A stretch of DNA of 64,000 nt from Bacillota bacterium. GTDB taxonomy: Bacteria > Bacillota > Clostridia > Peptostreptococcales > Anaerovoracaceae. How positions within the stretch are numbered: the first letter of the stretch is position 1; the number at the start of each line of letters is the position of its first letter. The position numbers and the translations under genes were made by a program. This document shows positions 24,695 to 33,863 of this stretch, in pieces. The stretch lies in NCBI GenBank assembly GCA_029239605.1, contig JARBUO010000002.1, positions 1-64,000 of the forward strand, given 5' to 3'. The notes below the pieces were generated by a model, which was not told where the DNA came from, made no database searches, and was given only the letters and a program-made list of their open reading frames with translations.

Positions 24695-25606
24695 ATGGAA
24701 GTAACCGCAAGTTTAGTAAAAGAACTGCGTGAAAGAACAGGCGCAGGAATGATGGACTGTAAAAAAGTACTTGTTGAAACAAGTGGAGATATGGATAAGG
24801 CCATCGAACTGCTGAGAGAAAAAGGTCTTGCAAAGGCTGCAAAAAAAGCCGGAAGAGTTGCATCTGAAGGATTGGTTAAGCTTGCTTTTGCTGCAGACGG
24901 CAAGAAAGCTGCTGTTGTTGAAGTAAATTCAGAAACAGACTTCGTTGCTAAGAATGAAGAGTTCATAGAATTCGTTAACGTATTAGCTGATAAGGTTCTG
25001 GAAGGTGATTCTGACAGCGTTGAATCCTTCCTCGCACTTCCTTACGGTGATGAAGGAAGCGTTCAGGACGCTTTGAATGCTAAAATCGCTAAGATCGGCG
25101 AAAATATGAACATCAGAAGATTTCAGAAGTTTGCGACTCCGGGAGTTGTTTATGTAGGATATACCCACGGTAACGGTAAAATCGGCGTTGTCGTTGGATT
25201 TGAAACAGAAGCGACCGCTGAAGAAATCAATGTAATGGGAAGAGATGTGGCAATGCAGGTTGCATCCATGAATCCAAAGTTCATCGATGAATCAGCAGTT
25301 GATCCTGAGTATCTCGAAAGCGAAAAGAAGATTCTGATTCAGCAGGCATTAAACGAAGGCAAACCGGCAGATATCGTTGAAAAAATGGTAACCGGAAGAT
25401 TAAAGAAAGAGCTGAAGGAAACTTGCCTTGTTGAGCAGAAGTTCGTAAAGGACGGAGAAGTCAGCGTAAAGCAATACATCGACAATTCTGCAAAAGCCAT
25501 CGGCAAAGCGGCAAAAATTGTTGAAATGGTTCGTTATGAAGTAGGCGAAGGAATCGAAAAGAAAGAAGAAAACTTTGCTGAAGAAGTAGCAAAACAGATG
25601 CAGTAA
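24695..25606 (+). CDS. tsf: Elongation factor Ts
   Basis: 303 residues, usual size. EF-Ts exchanges GDP on EF-Tu. The N-terminal UBA-like domain has VKELRERTGAGMMDCKKVL; the core carries VVEVNSETDFVAKNEEF, which contacts EF-Tu. TAGGAGGATG precedes the ATG. A strong terminator follows. Confidence 0.97.
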   Translation: MEVTASLVKELRERTGAGMMDCKKVLVETSGDMDKAIELLREKGLAKAAKKAGRVASEGLVKLAFAADGKKAAVVEVNSETDFVAKNEEFIEFVNVLADKVLEGDSDSVESFLALPYGDEGSVQDALNAKIAKIGENMNIRRFQKFATPGVVYVGYTHGNGKIGVVVGFETEATAEEINVMGRDVAMQVASMNPKFIDESAVDPEYLESEKKILIQQALNEGKPADIVEKMVTGRLKKELKETCLVEQKFVKDGEVSVKQYIDNSAKAIGKAAKIVEMVRYEVGEGIEKKEENFAEEVAKQMQ

Positions 25607-25643
25607 GCGAACTGCTTCAAAAATAGAATAATATGATTCAATT

Positions 25644-25682
25644 AAAGTGATACCTGATTCAGAATCAAGTATCACTTTTTTA
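25644..25682 (+). terminator. Terminator of rpsB-tsf
   Basis: AAAGTGATAC at 25644-25653 pairs with 25669-25678; an inner 6-bp helix (25655-25660 with 25662-25667) cannot coexist tightly but extends the folding. A T6 run follows. Confidence 0.88.
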
Positions 25683-25843
25683 TGTAGGATATAGAAATTC
25701 ATAGCAATCAATGCCAGCTACGCTGCCCATTTTTCATACTGGCGGATCCCCGGGGAAAAGCAACTACAGTGGCAAATTCGTCTTTGCAGACCGTCTTGTA
25801 CCTAGTCAAGAGAGTGGAAAAAAGCCCGAAAGAAATTAAATCG

Positions 25844-25872
25844 TAGACAACCTCAAAATGGTGTTGTATAAT
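25844..25872 (+). promoter_or_regulatory. Promoter of pyrH-frr (distal)
   Basis: TAGACA (5/6) at 25844-25849, 17 bases, perfect TATAAT at 25867-25872. It would give a leader of about 180 bases. Confidence 0.7.
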
Positions 25873-25990
25873 AGCTATCGGACCTGAATTCGTATGATTA
25901 GAGAGTTGGTAGCTTGCAATAGATCGTTTTAATAGTGTCATGGAAAAGTTTGCAAAATAGATGAACAACTAATCAGGATATGGTATAATA

Positions 25991-26017
25991 AAAGGACACT
26001 AAATTCTAGTGTCCTTT
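25991..26017 (+). promoter_or_regulatory. Perfect hairpin in the pyrH leader
   Basis: AAAGGACACTA pairs exactly with 26007-26017, loop AATTC. The sequence AAAGGACAC recurs at 26047-26055 overlapping the pyrH ribosome site, so the 3' arm of the hairpin could alternatively pair with the ribosome site and block translation. Confidence 0.5.
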
Positions 26018-26059
26018 AAATTAGGTTCATAAATTAAAAAATCAGAAAGGACACGGGTT

Positions 26060-26764
26060 ATGGAGCCAAAATATAAACGGGTTATATTAAAAATCAGTGG
26101 AGAAGCGCTTGCAGGCGAAGCAAAATTCGGCTTGAATGAAGATATGCTCAGCATGGTTGCGAAACAAGTCAAGGCGTTGGTCGAACTGGGTGTACAAGTG
26201 GCTGTTGTAGTCGGAGGCGGCAATTTCTGGAGAGGGAGAACCAGCAAAAGTATGGATCGTGCCACGGCAGATTATATGGGAATGCTGGCGACAGTCATCA
26301 ATTCTCTGGCTCTTCAGGATGCTTTTGAGGCAAATGGTATTCCCACCAGAGTTCAGACTGCAATCGAGATGAAAGAAGTTGCGGAACCTTATATCAGAAG
26401 GCGTGCTATGGCGCATCTCTCCAAGAATGTGGTGGTGATATTTGCCGCAGGAACAGGAAATCCATTTTTCTCCACAGATACGACAGCAGCATTACGTGCT
26501 GCGGAAATTGAAGCTGACATCATTCTTCTTGCCAAGAAGGTTGATGCAGTCTATTCCGATGATCCGGAAAAGAATCCCGATGCGGTTCGATATGATGCGC
26601 TTACGCATAAAGAGGTTCTTGAAAAAGGTCTTGGCGTTATGGATTCCACAGCAGCCTCCCTTTGCATGGACAACAACATACCGATTCACGTTTTCGGTCT
26701 ATCCGAACCGGACAATGTAATCAAAGCCATATATGGTGAAAAAATTGGCACAATAATATCATAA
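26060..26764 (+). CDS. pyrH: Uridylate kinase
   Basis: 234 residues, bacterial hexameric UMP kinase (amino-acid kinase fold). It makes UDP from UMP and is feedback-inhibited by UTP in the family. [44 protein letters not shown] and DGVYSDDP-like [13 protein letters not shown] are intact. Ribosome site AGAAAGG. pyrH-frr order is conserved. Confidence 0.96.
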   Translation: MEPKYKRVILKISGEALAGEAKFGLNEDMLSMVAKQVKALVELGVQVAVVVGGGNFWRGRTSKSMDRATADYMGMLATVINSLALQDAFEANGIPTRVQTAIEMKEVAEPYIRRRAMAHLSKNVVVIFAAGTGNPFFSTDTTAALRAAEIEADIILLAKKVDAVYSDDPEKNPDAVRYDALTHKEVLEKGLGVMDSTAASLCMDNNIPIHVFGLSEPDNVIKAIYGEKIGTIIS

Positions 26765-26810
26765 CAAGATAAAGAATCAAAGTAAAAATAAAAAAGCGGA
26801 GGATGAAATT

Positions 26811-27368
26811 ATGAGTGTTGATGTACAAAAGATGCTTGACGACAAAATGAAGAAGAGTATATCAGTATTAAAAGATGAATTAAATACCGTCAGAGCGGGC
26901 AGGGCAAATCCGGCACTTCTGGACAAGCTTGTTGTTGAATATTACGGCAGTCCCACACCTCTCAAGAACCTTTCGAATATATCCGTTCCCGATCCGAGAA
27001 CGTTAATGATTTCACCCTTTGACCCCAAGTGTATTCATGACATTGAAAAGGCGATCAATGTTGCGAATCTGGGGATTAATCCATCTAATGATGGTAAGGT
27101 GATTCGCCTTGTGATTCCGCCGGTAACAGAAGAAAGAAGAAAAGAGCTGATTAAAGTTGTGAAAAAGTACGGCGAAGATGCAAAGGTTGCCATCAGAAAT
27201 GAAAGACGCGATGCAAACGACGAACTGAAGAAACAGGAAAAAGCAGGTGAAATTACCGAGGATGATTTGAAAAAATCCCTTGATGATGTTCAGAAGAAGA
27301 TTGATAAGTGTATTAAAGACATCGATCAGATTATTGCAGACAAAGAGAAGGAAATCATGGAGGTCTAA
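26811..27368 (+). CDS. frr: Ribosome recycling factor
   Basis: 185 residues, usual size. With EF-G it splits post-termination ribosomes. LNTVRAGRANPALLDKL, YYGSPTPLKNLSNISVPDPR and AIRNERRDANDELKKQEK are diagnostic. GGAGGATG lies before the ATG. GGAGGT at its 3' end serves the next small gene. Confidence 0.97.
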   Translation: MSVDVQKMLDDKMKKSISVLKDELNTVRAGRANPALLDKLVVEYYGSPTPLKNLSNISVPDPRTLMISPFDPKCIHDIEKAINVANLGINPSNDGKVIRLVIPPVTEERRKELIKVVKKYGEDAKVAIRNERRDANDELKKQEKAGEITEDDLKKSLDDVQKKIDKCIKDIDQIIADKEKEIMEV

Positions 27369-27371
27369 CCA

Positions 27372-27587
27372 TTGAATGAATTTCCTGACATTTTAGGTAT
27401 GGAGCTTCATGATGCAGCAGCCCTTCTGGAGGCAGAAGGGCTAGCTTTTATTATTGCGGAGACAAAACCGGCTAAGAAAGAATTGGAGAGCGGAGAACTC
27501 CGCGTAATTCGAATTAAGGTTTCTGACAGAGGTGCAAGCCTTGCGGAAGAACAGAAAAACATAGTATTGACGGTGTGCAGGATATGA
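27372..27587 (+). CDS. Small PASTA-like protein, 71 residues
   Basis: TTG start at 27372 with GGAGGT 7 bases upstream, inside the end of frr. The sequence DILGMELHDAAALLEAEGL, then IRIKVSDRG and IVLTVC, resembles a single PASTA repeat (the beta-lactam/muropeptide-sensing module of Ser/Thr kinases and PBPs), but there is no membrane segment or signal peptide. Its stop overlaps the uppS start by ATGA, which suggests translational coupling. I infer a soluble one-domain protein of unknown role sitting between translation and undecaprenyl synthesis genes. Confidence 0.7.
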   Translation: MNEFPDILGMELHDAAALLEAEGLAFIIAETKPAKKELESGELRVIRIKVSDRGASLAEEQKNIVLTVCRI

Positions 27588-28294
27588 TTGATTTAAACAG
27601 AATGCCTGAGCATGTTGCTGTCGTAATGGATGGCAATGGGCGATGGGCGCAGGGAAAAAATCTGCCGCGTATGGCAGGACATAATGCGGGCATGCTTGCA
27701 TTAAAGGAAATTGTCAAAGCGTCATCCTCTTTGGGTCTGAAGCATTTGACGGTATATGCCTTTTCCACGGAAAACTGGAAGCGGTCTGTCGAGGAGGTCA
27801 GCGGCATTTTCAAGCTGATCATAATTTACATCGAAAAAGAGCTCAGAGAGCTCCACGAAAACAACGTAAAAGTAAATATTCTGGGGGATTACGAACAGCT
27901 GCCCCGGGATGCGGTCAAAAGCCTGGAACGTTCCCTGGAGACGACGAAAAACAATACAGGGCTGCAGTTTAACATTGCGTTGAACTACGGAGGAAGAGAT
28001 GAAATCCTCAGATCCGTTAAAAAACTCGCAGCTGAGGTTGAAAAAGGTACATTGAAAGTTGATGATATTACCGAAGAAAAAATTGCGGAGAATTTGTATA
28101 CTGCAGGTATACCTGATCCGGAAATGATTTTAAGAACAAGCGGTGAGATCAGGTTGAGCAACTATCTTTTATGGCAGTGTGCATACAGTGAATTTGTATT
28201 TACCGACGTGTTGTGGCCAGATTTTAACCGTAAAGAATTTGAAAAAGCCATAGAAATCTATCAAAACCGCAAAAGACGGTTCGGAGGCAGGTGA
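27584..28294 (+). CDS. uppS: Isoprenyl transferase (undecaprenyl diphosphate synthase)
   Basis: 236 residues. Makes the C55 lipid carrier for wall polymers from FPP and IPP. The P-loop HVAVVMDGNGRWA has the catalytic Asp; FSTENWKRS and DPEMILRTSGEIRLSNYLLW complete the active site, except that the usual RTSGExRxSNFLLWQ reads with Tyr. The start at ATG 27584 overlaps the previous stop (ATGA); a GTG at 27575 is an alternative. Confidence 0.95.
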   Translation: MIDLNRMPEHVAVVMDGNGRWAQGKNLPRMAGHNAGMLALKEIVKASSSLGLKHLTVYAFSTENWKRSVEEVSGIFKLIIIYIEKELRELHENNVKVNILGDYEQLPRDAVKSLERSLETTKNNTGLQFNIALNYGGRDEILRSVKKLAAEVEKGTLKVDDITEEKIAENLYTAGIPDPEMILRTSGEIRLSNYLLWQCAYSEFVFTDVLWPDFNRKEFEKAIEIYQNRKRRFGGR

Positions 28295-29091
28295 ATTACT
28301 CAATGAAAACGCGAATTTTATCGGCAATTATCATGCTGCCGCTTCTGGCGTTGGTAGTCTTTGGGGGAAGACCGCTGCTGATTGCCTGCTTTATCATCGG
28401 AATGATGGGGGTAAGGGAATTCTATCAGGGTTTTGAGCAGATGAATATCAAACCCTCCTATCGAGTAGCAAATCTCAGTATTTTAGGCCTTTATGCAGTC
28501 AATTTGTTTGCACCGTCCGAAATCCAATATTATATGTTTTGGCTTTTCGCGGTGGTTATATTGAGCCTGATCTATCTTTTTAATATTGAAAAACGGGAAC
28601 TGAACGATGCAATGGCGACTCTGACCGGCATCTTTTATGTGGTGTTCCTGTCTTTCCACGTCACTCTGGTGGATCAAACCGGTGAATACGGCATTCTGGT
28701 TTGGCTGATCTTTATTACCGCTTTTGGTACGGATTCCATGGCCTATTTTGCAGGCTATGCTTTCGGCAGACATAAACTCGCCCCGAAAATCAGTCCGAAG
28801 AAAACAATAGAAGGGTCCATCGGAGGAATTTTAGGAAGTGTTCTCTTCTGCGGAATTTTCGGATACTTTGCAGTGCCGCAGCTTTTCTATCACTGCATTA
28901 TCATCGGAATCCTGGGCGGTATCGTTTCACAACTTGGTGATCTAACCGCATCAATATTCAAGAGAAAAATGGGTATTAAAGATTTTGGAAACCTAATTCC
29001 CGGTCATGGAGGAATTTTGGACCGCTTTGACAGCGTGCTTTTCACAGCCCCAATGGTGTATTACTATATCGTATTGGTGATATTGCAATAA
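28291..29091 (+). CDS. cdsA: Phosphatidate cytidylyltransferase
   Basis: 266 residues (262 if it starts at the ATG at 28303), about seven membrane helices. Makes CDP-diacylglycerol from phosphatidate and CTP. The C-terminal signature reads SIFKRKMGIKDFGNLIPGHG followed by GILDRFDS. GGAGG at 28283-28287 is 3 bases before a GTG that overlaps the uppS stop; the ATG is 15 bases away, so the exact start is open. uppS-cdsA-dxr-rseP-ispG is a common Clostridia order. Confidence 0.94.
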   Translation: MNYSMKTRILSAIIMLPLLALVVFGGRPLLIACFIIGMMGVREFYQGFEQMNIKPSYRVANLSILGLYAVNLFAPSEIQYYMFWLFAVVILSLIYLFNIEKRELNDAMATLTGIFYVVFLSFHVTLVDQTGEYGILVWLIFITAFGTDSMAYFAGYAFGRHKLAPKISPKKTIEGSIGGILGSVLFCGIFGYFAVPQLFYHCIIIGILGGIVSQLGDLTASIFKRKMGIKDFGNLIPGHGGILDRFDSVLFTAPMVYYYIVLVILQ

Positions 29092-29128
29092 GGCTGGCGG
29101 TACATATCCCAAATTTTTGGAGGAATTT

Positions 29129-30262
29129 ATGAAGAAAATAGCCATCCTGGGATCTACCGGATCGGTAGGAACCCAGACCTTGGATTTTATAGAGAGCAAT
29201 CCGGATCTGTTTGCTGTCACTGCTTTGACATGCGGTGCTAATGTGCAGCTGCTTCGGGAACAACTAAAAAAACATCATCCGCCTCTTGCTGTGGTGTCCT
29301 GTGAGGACGATGCTTTGGCTTTGGGAAAGGAATTTCCGGGTACAGAGTTTTTATACGGTATGGAGGGGCTTATCGCCGCCGCGGCCAAAATTGACAGTGA
29401 TATGATTGTGAATTCCCTCAGCGGTATGATGGGTCTTCTGCCCACATATTGTGCCATTGAGGCGGGTAAGGATATTGCTTTTGCCAACAAGGAAACCTTG
29501 GTGGCAGGGGGCGAAGTGATTATGAACGCTGTCAAGAAAAACAACGTGCGGCTTCTGCCGGTTGACAGCGAACATAGTGCAATCTTCCAGGCATTACAGG
29601 GGAATGATGCCAAGGCAGTAAACCGGATCATCCTGACGGCTTCAGGCGGTCCGTTTCGAGGCTACGGGCTTGATCAGCTGGAAAAAGTTACCTTGGCCCA
29701 GGCATTGAAACATCCCAAATGGAACATGGGAAGCAAGATTACCATAGATTCCGCTACTTTGATGAATAAGGGTCTTGAAGTGATTGAAGCCAAATGGCTT
29801 TTTGATATTCCTGCTGAAATGATTGAAGTCGTCGTTCACCCTCAGAGTATCATTCATTCTATGGTGGAATACTGCGACCATTCTGTTATTGCGCAGCTTG
29901 GTGTGCCGGATATGAGAATACCAATCAGCTATGCACTAACTTATCCCGAACGGATGAATAATGAGTATCGGGGAATAAATTTCTTGGAAACGGGCGAACT
30001 TAATTTTGAAAAACCGGATATGGAGACATTTCGATGTCTTTCCTTGGCATACGAAGCCATTCGTGCCGGCGGAAGCTATCCGGTGGCATTGAATGCTGCA
30101 AATGAGGTTCTGGTACAATGGTTTCTGGATGGACAGATCAGATTTTTGGACATACAGAATACCATTGAACGGGTATTGGAAGATCATAAACCGGTATATC
30201 ATCCCGGTTTGGAGGATATATTGGATATTGATCAGAGAATCAGGGGGGATTTAAAATTATGA
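29129..30262 (+). CDS. dxr: 1-deoxy-D-xylulose 5-phosphate reductoisomerase
   Basis: 377 residues. Second step of the MEP isoprenoid pathway: DXP to MEP with NADPH. NADPH site GSTGSVGTQTLDFI; catalytic region PVDSEHSAIFQAL and TASGGPFRG; the loop HPKWNMGSKITIDSATLMNKG; HPQSIIHSMVEY. Start from ATG 29129 after TTGGAGGA. It overlaps rseP by 4 bases. With ispG and uppS nearby the cluster covers parts of isoprenoid to lipid carrier supply. Confidence 0.96.
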   Translation: MKKIAILGSTGSVGTQTLDFIESNPDLFAVTALTCGANVQLLREQLKKHHPPLAVVSCEDDALALGKEFPGTEFLYGMEGLIAAAAKIDSDMIVNSLSGMMGLLPTYCAIEAGKDIAFANKETLVAGGEVIMNAVKKNNVRLLPVDSEHSAIFQALQGNDAKAVNRIILTASGGPFRGYGLDQLEKVTLAQALKHPKWNMGSKITIDSATLMNKGLEVIEAKWLFDIPAEMIEVVVHPQSIIHSMVEYCDHSVIAQLGVPDMRIPISYALTYPERMNNEYRGINFLETGELNFEKPDMETFRCLSLAYEAIRAGGSYPVALNAANEVLVQWFLDGQIRFLDIQNTIERVLEDHKPVYHPGLEDILDIDQRIRGDLKL

Positions 30263-31257
30263 TGATCATATATGCGTTATTGATTTTTTGTCTGTTAATT
30301 TTTGTTCACGAACTGGGTCATTTTCTGTCTGCAAAAGCAGTGGGAATCCGCGTTAATGAATTTGCTCTCGGTATGGGGCCGCTTCTGCTTCACTTTAGAA
30401 AAGGAGATACGGAATATTCTCTGCGGGCACTGCCCATCGGGGGGTATTGCAAAATGGAGGGAGAAGACGAAGAATCTAATGATGTAGCGGCATTCAACAA
30501 CAAATCCTTTCCGGCGAAAGCTTTGGTGGTTGTAGCCGGGTCGGTGATGAATCTGTTGCTGGCTGTTGTAATCATCTCACTGGTATTTCTTGCAGTAGGA
30601 ATGCCGACGAATATTATTAAAGATCTATCACCGGACCTGCCCGCAGCACAGGCAGGACTTATGCCCGGGGACAAGATCGTACAAATCGAAAATACAAAGA
30701 TCAAAGAATGGCAGGATATTACTGACACCATTGGAAAAAGTACTGCTGATACCCTCAGCGTTGTGGTAGAAAGAGGTGGATCGACACAGACCTTTTCCGT
30801 CGGTGTTGTCAAATCTGATGAAGGCAGAAGAATGATTGGAATTGGCCCGGCCTATACAAAAAATCCGGGTAAGGCCTTGGTGTTCGGCGCTTCCAGTACG
30901 GTAGAAATGGGAGTAAAAATGGTGGAGGTAATCGGGCAGCTCTTCACTGGTGAAGTGTCCACCAAGTCATTGACAGGTCCCGTGGGAATTGTTTATATGG
31001 TGGGGGATTCCGCCAAACTTGGAATGCTGTATCTTGCACAGCTTACAGCGCTCATCAGCCTGAATCTTGCCATCGTCAATATGCTTCCGTTCCCTGCATT
31101 GGATGGAGGAAGACTCTTATTTATGGTGATCAGACTCTTTACGGGAAAGGCAGTAACGGATGAAACGGAAGGAAGAATACACTTTATCGGACTCATTCTC
31201 CTGTTCGGACTGATGATCTATATTACCTATCAGGATATCGGAAGGTTCTTATTATGA
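30259..31257 (+). CDS. rseP: RseP/RasP-family intramembrane site-2 protease
   Basis: 332 residues. Zinc metalloprotease that cleaves membrane-embedded anti-sigma factors and leftover signal peptides. HELGH (about 18-22) in the first membrane helix, a single PDZ domain near 115-185 (AAQAGLMPGDKIVQIENTKI), and NMLPFPALDGGRLLF with the third zinc ligand Asp. Three to four membrane helices. It overlaps ispG by 4 bases. Confidence 0.95.
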   Translation: MMIIYALLIFCLLIFVHELGHFLSAKAVGIRVNEFALGMGPLLLHFRKGDTEYSLRALPIGGYCKMEGEDEESNDVAAFNNKSFPAKALVVVAGSVMNLLLAVVIISLVFLAVGMPTNIIKDLSPDLPAAQAGLMPGDKIVQIENTKIKEWQDITDTIGKSTADTLSVVVERGGSTQTFSVGVVKSDEGRRMIGIGPAYTKNPGKALVFGASSTVEMGVKMVEVIGQLFTGEVSTKSLTGPVGIVYMVGDSAKLGMLYLAQLTALISLNLAIVNMLPFPALDGGRLLFMVIRLFTGKAVTDETEGRIHFIGLILLFGLMIYITYQDIGRFLL

Positions 31258-32327
31258 GCAGACAGATCAATTGCGGGGGCGTCCTCATTGGCGGCGGAGC
31301 ACCCATTTCCATACAGTCCATGACAAATACAGATACGCGAAACATCACAGCTACTGTTGATCAGATTAAAAGACTTACCGATGCAGGCTGTGATATCGTG
31401 CGGTGCGCCATTCCAGATATGGAAGCTGCAGCGGCATTTGGTGAAATCAAAAAACAAACCGGCGTGCCCCTTGTGGCGGATATCCATTTTGACTATCGCC
31501 TCGCTATCGCAGCTATAAATAACGGAGCGGATAAGGTTCGCATTAACCCTGGCAATATCGGAAGCCGGGATCGAGTGAAGGCTGTTGTGGATGCAGCCAG
31601 AGAACGAGGAATTCCCATTCGAATTGGCGTAAATTCCGGTTCTCTCGAAAAAGATATACTTGAAAAGAACGGCGGAGTTACTGCGGAAGGCCTGGCAGAA
31701 AGCGCCCTGAGAAATGCGGCACTTTTGGAACAAATGGGATTCTCTGATCTCATTCTGTCACTAAAGGCGTCAGATGTCAGACTGAACTACGCTGCTCATA
31801 AAATCATTCGTGAAAAAACCGATTATCCCTTACATATCGGAATCACGGAAGCGGGAACTCTTGAAAGCGGGAAGGCCAAATCCGCTTTAGGAATCGGCGC
31901 ATTGCTGCTGGACGGCATTGGAGACACCATACGAGTATCCCTGACAGGAGACCCGGTAAACGAGGTCTTCTTTGCGGCGGAAATTTTGAAAGCACTGGAT
32001 TTAAGGAGCAGCTCCATCCGGTTTGTATCCTGCCCAACCTGCGGGAGATGCGGAGTTGATCTGGCTCGGATTACTTCCGATGTGGAAAAAGCCTTAAAAC
32101 CCATCGAAGATAAAATGAAAGAGAAACAAATTCCTTCTTTTACTGTCGCTGTTATGGGCTGTGAAGTCAACGGCCCGGGAGAGGCCCGGGAGGCGGATTT
32201 CGGAGTAGCCTGCGGCAAGGGGAAGGGACTGATCTTCAAGGACGGAAAAATCATCAAAACGGTGCAGGAAGAGGATATTGCAAAAGAGTTGATCCTGTAC
32301 ATAGAGGAGGAAAAAATATTAGTTTAA
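31254..32327 (+). CDS. ispG: 4-hydroxy-3-methylbut-2-en-1-yl diphosphate synthase
   Basis: 357 residues, the short two-domain form. Converts MEcPP to HMBPP in the MEP pathway with a [4Fe-4S] cluster held by CPTCGRCG (two Cys used) and the Cys in MGCEVNGPGEA. The TIM barrel starts QSMTNTDTRNITATVDQI. IRIGVNSGSLEKDIL is conserved. Oxygen-sensitive cluster chemistry suits an anaerobe. It overlaps rseP by ATGA-type coupling. Confidence 0.96.
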   Translation: MSRQINCGGVLIGGGAPISIQSMTNTDTRNITATVDQIKRLTDAGCDIVRCAIPDMEAAAAFGEIKKQTGVPLVADIHFDYRLAIAAINNGADKVRINPGNIGSRDRVKAVVDAARERGIPIRIGVNSGSLEKDILEKNGGVTAEGLAESALRNAALLEQMGFSDLILSLKASDVRLNYAAHKIIREKTDYPLHIGITEAGTLESGKAKSALGIGALLLDGIGDTIRVSLTGDPVNEVFFAAEILKALDLRSSSIRFVSCPTCGRCGVDLARITSDVEKALKPIEDKMKEKQIPSFTVAVMGCEVNGPGEAREADFGVACGKGKGLIFKDGKIIKTVQEEDIAKELILYIEEEKILV

Positions 32328-32438
32328 AATGACATAATGGGATGCGGCAAGCAATGCTGCCCGAAGTGGCGGCTTGAAGAACTGACCGCAGCTCAGAATT
32401 GTTATCAATAAAAGTTTCCTGAGAAAGGGGGCATGGGA

Positions 32439-32894
32439 ATGATTCCGGGACTTGAAATGTCACAGCCGCTGATATGGGTTATCATAGCGGTGATTTTTGC
32501 TGTTATTGAGGCTTTCACAATGGGGCTGACAACAATTTGGTTTACGGTAGGGGGCGTAGCAGCCTGCATCATCGCGTTGATCGGTGGACCATTGATCCTT
32601 CAAATCGCGGTTTTTCTCATCGTATCCATCATTCTGCTTTACTTCACAAGGCCTCTTGCGGAAAAGCGTCTGAAGATCGGCCATGAGAAAAATAATATTG
32701 AACAATTGATTGGAAAGACAGCTATCGTTACGGAAACGATAAAGCCGTATCATCCGGGGCAGGCTAAGCTGAACGGACTCGTCTGGACAGCAGTTACCGA
32801 TCAGGAAGTCGAGATCCTGGAAAAAAATGATTTGGTTCGAGTCGTAAGAGTTGAGGGAGTCAAGCTTGTTGTTGAAAGAGTGAAAGGAGAATAA
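32439..32894 (+). CDS. NfeD-family membrane protein
   Basis: About 151 residues. Three membrane helices (about 5-25, 30-50, 50-72) followed by a C-terminal OB-fold (about 85-150: GKTAIVTETIKPYHPGQAKLNG, VTDQEVEILEKNDLVRVVRV split here for length). NfeD proteins pair with SPFH proteins in membrane microdomains; the next gene is the SPFH partner. AAAGGGGGC fits the ATG at 32439 better than that at 32433. Confidence 0.9.
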   Translation: MIPGLEMSQPLIWVIIAVIFAVIEAFTMGLTTIWFTVGGVAACIIALIGGPLILQIAVFLIVSIILLYFTRPLAEKRLKIGHEKNNIEQLIGKTAIVTETIKPYHPGQAKLNGLVWTAVTDQEVEILEKNDLVRVVRVEGVKLVVERVKGE

Positions 32895-32896
32895 AA

Positions 32897-33838
32897 ATGA
32901 ATATCGTTCCAATTTTAACAATTTTTCTGCTGATCGCCATCGCTATTTTTCTTGTGGTGACCAATATCAGAATCGTACCCCAAGCAAAAGCCTATGTGGT
33001 AGAACGTCTTGGAGCTTATCATTCCACCTGGCAGGTTGGATTGCATATTAAAATACCGCTTATCGATAAAATTTCCCGTAAGGTTTCCTTAAAGGAACAT
33101 GTCATTGATTTTCCGCCGCAGCCTGTTATTACAAAAGATAATGTAACCATGGAAATCGATACGGTGATCTACTTTCAGATTACGGATCCAAAACTTTACG
33201 CGTATGGCGTTGAGAATCCCATGTCAGCCATAGAAAATCTGACTGCGACGACGCTGAGAAACATTATAGGAGATTTGGAACTGGATGAATCCCTTACCAG
33301 CAGAGAGCATATCAATACGAAAATCCGCCTTGTACTGGATGAAGCCACCGATCCCTGGGGTATTAAGATCAATCGGGTAGAAGTAAAGAATATCGTTCCC
33401 CCCAGAGATATCCAACAGGCTATGGAAAAGCAGATGAGAGCAGAGAGAGAACGGCGAGAAGCCATTTTAAGAGCTGAGGGAGAAAAAACGTCGGCGATAT
33501 TGATTGCTGAGGGAAATAAACAATCGCAAATTTTGAATGCGGAAGCAAGCAAGGAAGCGACCATTCTATCTGCAGAGGCTAAGAAAGAAGCGCAAATCAG
33601 AGAAGCTGAGGGGCATGCACAGGCAATCCTGCTGGTACAGCAGGCTACGGCGGACGGTATAAAAATGCTTGTGGAATCAAGCCCTACCCAGCCTGTTATT
33701 GCGCTTAAGAGTCTTGAGGCCTTTGGAAAGGCAGCAGATGGAAAGGCAACGAAAATCATTATCCCGTCAGAAATACAGGGCCTTGCAGGTCTTGCAACCT
33801 CTCTGACCGAACTTGTGAAAGAGGATTCTAAATCATAG
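32897..33838 (+). CDS. SPFH/stomatin-like protein (QmcA type)
   Basis: 313 residues: one N-terminal membrane helix (about 5-25), then a SPFH (band 7) domain (RIVPQAKAYVVERLGAYHST, then DFPPQPVITKDNVTMEIDTV), an Ala/Glu-rich coiled coil (about 180-260) and a short C-terminal stretch. Stomatin-like proteins scaffold membrane microdomains and proteases. It directly follows nfeD (2 bases after its stop), the usual pair. Confidence 0.93.
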   Translation: MNIVPILTIFLLIAIAIFLVVTNIRIVPQAKAYVVERLGAYHSTWQVGLHIKIPLIDKISRKVSLKEHVIDFPPQPVITKDNVTMEIDTVIYFQITDPKLYAYGVENPMSAIENLTATTLRNIIGDLELDESLTSREHINTKIRLVLDEATDPWGIKINRVEVKNIVPPRDIQQAMEKQMRAERERREAILRAEGEKTSAILIAEGNKQSQILNAEASKEATILSAEAKKEAQIREAEGHAQAILLVQQATADGIKMLVESSPTQPVIALKSLEAFGKAADGKATKIIIPSEIQGLAGLATSLTELVKEDSKS

Positions 33839-33863
33839 AACGAGGCATTTACGGAGGCTATCA

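Larger units (their letters stand above)
25683..26059. other. Long pyrH upstream region with two promoter-like sites and a hairpin
   Basis: No gene is supported. TAGACA-17-TATAAT at 25844-25872 is an excellent promoter. A second -10 of the extended type, TGGTATAAT (25981-25989), lies directly before a perfect 11-bp hairpin (25991-26001 with 26007-26017), so the hairpin would form the 5' end of that transcript. Its 3' arm plus AAATTAGG is not a classic U-tract. Bases 25700-25840 look unremarkable. A minus-strand 86-codon ORF here lacks support. Confidence 0.5.

Noticed and set aside
25708-25968. 86-codon minus-strand ORF upstream of pyrH
   Set aside because: Crosses the pyrH promoter, no ribosome site and no family resemblance I can support.
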